DNA from: CALMSM01 sp964534095
Lineage (GTDB): Bacteria > Patescibacteriota > Saccharimonadia > Saccharimonadales > CALMSM01
Direction of reading: 5' to 3'
Assembly (NCBI GenBank): GCA_964534095.1
Contig: CAZHPF010000047.1
Span: forward strand, 1 to 7,023
DNA: 7,023 bases
In this document: positions 5,492-7,023 of the stretch, in pieces
How the letters are laid out: each line of letters opens with the position of its first letter
Numbering within the stretch: position 1 is the first letter of the stretch
Program-made: the position numbers and the translations under genes
The notes under the pieces: model-generated
Seen by the model: only the letters and a program-made list of their open reading frames with translations
Told to the model about the DNA's origin: nothing
The model's database searches: none

Positions 5492-5707
5492 ATGAAGAAA
5501 CTATATCGATCTAAGTCTGACAAGATGATTGCTGGGGTGTGCGGCGGGTTAGCCGAGTACTTCAACATTGATCCGGTTATCGTGCGCATCATTGCCGTTA
5601 TCCTGCTGTTTCCAGGCGGACTACCAGGCTTTGTGCCGTACGTAGTGTTATGGATTGTGGTACCCGAACAACCCGCCATCAAAAAAGTAAAAAGCAAAGT
5701 CATTTAA
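5492..5707 (+). CDS. PspC domain-containing small membrane protein
   Basis: This 71-residue protein consists almost entirely of one PspC domain. It begins MKKLYRSKSDKMIAGVCGGLAEYFNIDP, the conserved signature of the family. A proline-glycine-broken hydrophobic region follows at about 30-57 (VRIIAVILLFPGGLPGFVPYVVLWIVVP), then a basic tail rich in Lys. PspC proteins are inner-membrane factors; in enterobacteria PspC senses envelope stress with PspB and PspA, but stand-alone small PspC proteins in other phyla have no proven partner, and no pspA or pspB gene lies nearby. The gap to metK is 65 bp without an obvious terminator. The gene seems to have its own promoter, and it ends just before a long inverted repeat that may terminate its transcript. 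Confidence 0.92.
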   Translation: MKKLYRSKSDKMIAGVCGGLAEYFNIDPVIVRIIAVILLFPGGLPGFVPYVVLWIVVPEQPAIKKVKSKVI

Positions 5708-5709
5708 TC

Positions 5710-5781
5710 TTTGTCATCCCGGGCTCGATCCAAGATCTATTCCATAAGCTCTGGATCCGGAATCAAGTTCAGGATGACAGA
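5710..5781. repeat. Long imperfect inverted repeat, dispersed intergenic type
   Basis: The ends TGTCATCC (5712-5719) and GGATGACA (5772-5779) are perfect inverted repeats. The inside keeps pairing with interruptions: GGGCT with AGTTC (5721-5725, 5766-5770, two G-T pairs), GAT with ATC (5727-5729, 5762-5764) and GATCTA with TGGATC (5734-5739, 5752-5757), around a 12-nt tip. The wording (TCATCCCGGG..., ...GGATCCGG, ATCAAG, GGATGACA) resembles a palindromic repeat scattered between genes in many bacteria, alphaproteobacteria included, here degenerate. In RNA it would fold into one long hairpin just after the pspC-like stop, so it may also end or protect the transcript. No protein is encoded. Confidence 0.7.
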
Positions 5782-5824
5782 ATAGGATTTAGGAGAACAA
5801 GACATGAGCCGTGGGATTTTGGGA

Positions 5825-6985
5825 TTATTGTAATTCGTTGGGGAGGAAGCCTTTGGGGTGTTTGAAACCGGCTTCCCACTTCGCGCCTTTGCCGTAACCG
5901 AGGTCTTTCATGAGATTGGTCGGAGCATTCCTGAGATGGATTGGCACGGGCAAATCAGGATGTTCTTTGGCCATCTTTAGAGCCGTGCTCATAGCGTCGG
6001 CGATGCTGCGGGATTTAGCGCTTTTGGCCAGCGCAGTAGCGCAGTGGAATAGGCTATATTGGGCTTCGGGCAGCCCGATTCGTTCGACCGCTTGGAAGGT
6101 GGCGACCGCCAGGCTCAGAGCACCGTTACCCGCTAACCCGATATCCTCGGAGGCAAATATCACCATGCGCCGGGCAATAAACTTGGGGTCTTCACCCGCT
6201 TGCAACATGCGTGCCATGTAATACAAGGTAGCCGTCACATCGCTGCCGCGCATTGACTTTATAAACGCACTGATAATGTTGTAGTGTGCTTCGCCGTTTT
6301 TATCATAACCGGGCAGGCGGGTTTGGGCGGCGGTTTCAACGATGTGCGGCGTAATCGGTTTACTGCCAGCCAGCTGCATGGCTAGCTCCAAGTTACCAAG
6401 CGCTACACGGGCGTCGCCGCCGGACAGTTCAGCGAGCAAGCCCACACTTTTTGCAGGTAGGCGTTTGGCGGACAGCTTTAGCTCTTTAGCAGCTCTCTTG
6501 ACAACGGTGGTAATAGTAGCCTTGTCAAGGGGTTCTAACACCAGCACGCGCGAACGTGACAGTAAAGGTGTAATAACCTCAAAACTAGGGTTTTCGGTAG
6601 TCGCGCCAATCAATACAATCGTACCGTCCTCTACATGGGGTAAAAAAGCGTCTTGCTGCGCCTTGTTGAATCTATGAATTTCGTCCACAAAAAGAATGGT
6701 CGTCATACCCAGCCTGTTATTTTGCTTAGCAAGCTCGATAACTTTATTAATGTCTGCTTTGCCGCTGGTCACCGCGCTGAGTTCTGTAAACTCTGCATCT
6801 GTCTCAGCCGCAATAATACGCGCTAAGGTTGTTTTGCCGCTGCCCGGCGGTCCCCATAAGATCAAACTGCTCGGTTGCTTTTTTGCGACGATTTCGTAAA
6901 TAATTTTGCCGGCAGACACCAGGTGTTCCTGTCCGACAATATCGGCCAGGCGGCTGGGTCGCATTTTTTCCGCCAATGGTTGCAT
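5825..6985 (-). CDS. rarA: Replication-associated recombination protein A (RarA/MgsA/WRNIP1 family AAA+ ATPase)
   Basis: This 386-residue AAA+ ATPase is related to clamp loaders and acts at stalled replication forks. It starts MQPLAEKMRPSRLADIVGQEHL, typical of the family. Walker A is GPPGSGKT at 45-52; Walker B is ILFVDE with the family hallmark IHRFNKAQQDAFLPHVE (97-119); sensor 1 is GATTENPSFE (127-136); the arginine finger is SRSR (143-146). Lid and tetramerisation regions follow (LSGGDAR, KSMRGSDVTATLYYMARML, RRMVIFASEDIGLA). The C-terminus ends at HPKGFLPNELQ; relatives usually run another 30-60 residues past the YLP-like motif, so this copy is short at the end. The start is ATG 6985: TATACT lies 6 nt upstream and no ribosome binding site is visible, which suggests a leaderless message. 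Confidence 0.95.
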   Translation of the reverse strand: MQPLAEKMRPSRLADIVGQEHLVSAGKIIYEIVAKKQPSSLILWGPPGSGKTTLARIIAAETDAEFTELSAVTSGKADINKVIELAKQNNRLGMTTILFVDEIHRFNKAQQDAFLPHVEDGTIVLIGATTENPSFEVITPLLSRSRVLVLEPLDKATITTVVKRAAKELKLSAKRLPAKSVGLLAELSGGDARVALGNLELAMQLAGSKPITPHIVETAAQTRLPGYDKNGEAHYNIISAFIKSMRGSDVTATLYYMARMLQAGEDPKFIARRMVIFASEDIGLAGNGALSLAVATFQAVERIGLPEAQYSLFHCATALAKSAKSRSIADAMSTALKMAKEHPDLPVPIHLRNAPTNLMKDLGYGKGAKWEAGFKHPKGFLPNELQ

Positions 6986-6990
6986 ATCTC

Positions 6991-7000
6991 TAGTATACTA
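6991..7000. promoter_or_regulatory. Palindromic -10 element TAGTATACTA between rarA and a divergent start
   Basis: TAGTATACTA is its own reverse complement. It gives TATACT on the minus strand (6997-6992), 6 nt before the rarA ATG, and TATACT on the plus strand (6994-6999), 9 nt before an ATG at 7009. Both messages would be leaderless or nearly so. Symmetric -10 elements firing in both directions are known in bacteria. No -35 boxes are evident on either side. Confidence 0.5.
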
Positions 7001-7008
7001 CTAGCTAC

Positions 7009-7023
7009 ATGTTACAGATTACT
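7009..7023 (+). CDS. Possible start of a divergent gene, cut by the window edge
   Basis: Only five codons (ATG TTA CAG ATT ACT, MLQIT) are visible before the window ends, so nothing can be said of function. The case for a gene is position: it faces away from rarA and follows the plus-strand half of the palindromic -10 element by 9 nt, matching other starts in this window that lack ribosome binding sites. Confidence 0.3.

Noticed and set aside
1..7023. CRISPR array, insertion sequence, toxin-antitoxin, phage or defence genes
   Set aside because: No regularly spaced repeats, transposase, integrase, nuclease or paired small toxin-like genes were found on either strand; the only repeat is the single inverted unit at 5710-5781.

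Overview
The window is a compact stretch of bacterial chromosome with about 90% coding density and roughly 50% GC by eye. It uses the standard bacterial code, since TGA ends the DUF1295 gene. Short intergenic gaps, small single-domain proteins, overlapping genes and start codons lying directly after -10-like boxes suggest a small-genome lineage. My best guess is Patescibacteria/CPR, most likely Candidatus Saccharibacteria (TM7). That is an inference from style, because no marker such as rRNA is present.

Left part (1-2944, all plus strand): the 3' part of a membrane protein gene overlaps an isochorismatase-family hydrolase gene. After a promoter-like box come three tightly packed genes: a DUF1295 (steroid reductase-fold) membrane protein, a DUF2177 membrane protein coupled to it by an ATGA overlap, and a VOC (glyoxalase-fold) protein with a strong ribosome binding site.

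Middle (2990-4130): a signal-anchored cytochrome b5-like protein on the minus strand diverges from a six-helix, histidine-rich membrane protein on the plus strand. Only 40 bp separate them, and that gap holds a perfect inverted repeat and overlapping -10-like elements in both directions. They look like a heme-based electron-transfer pair at the cell envelope.

metK region (4130-5426): a structured leader of about 150 nt lies in front of S-adenosylmethionine synthetase. It carries sequence blocks typical of the SAM-I/SAM-IV riboswitch clan. After it come two mutually exclusive hairpins, one of which is a terminator-like stem that also covers the metK ribosome binding site. This is the best-supported regulatory device in the window and implies feedback control of SAM synthesis.

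Right part (5427-7023): a 71-residue PspC-domain protein, then a degenerate long inverted repeat of a dispersed intergenic type, then rarA on the minus strand with an unusually short C-terminus. The rarA start is fed by a perfectly palindromic -10 element. The same element also faces a second ATG on the plus strand that runs off the window.

Most of the window is housekeeping or ordinary accessory content. The second-look items are the metK leader, the divergent heme pair, the symmetric or leaderless promoters, and the repeat beside the shortened rarA.
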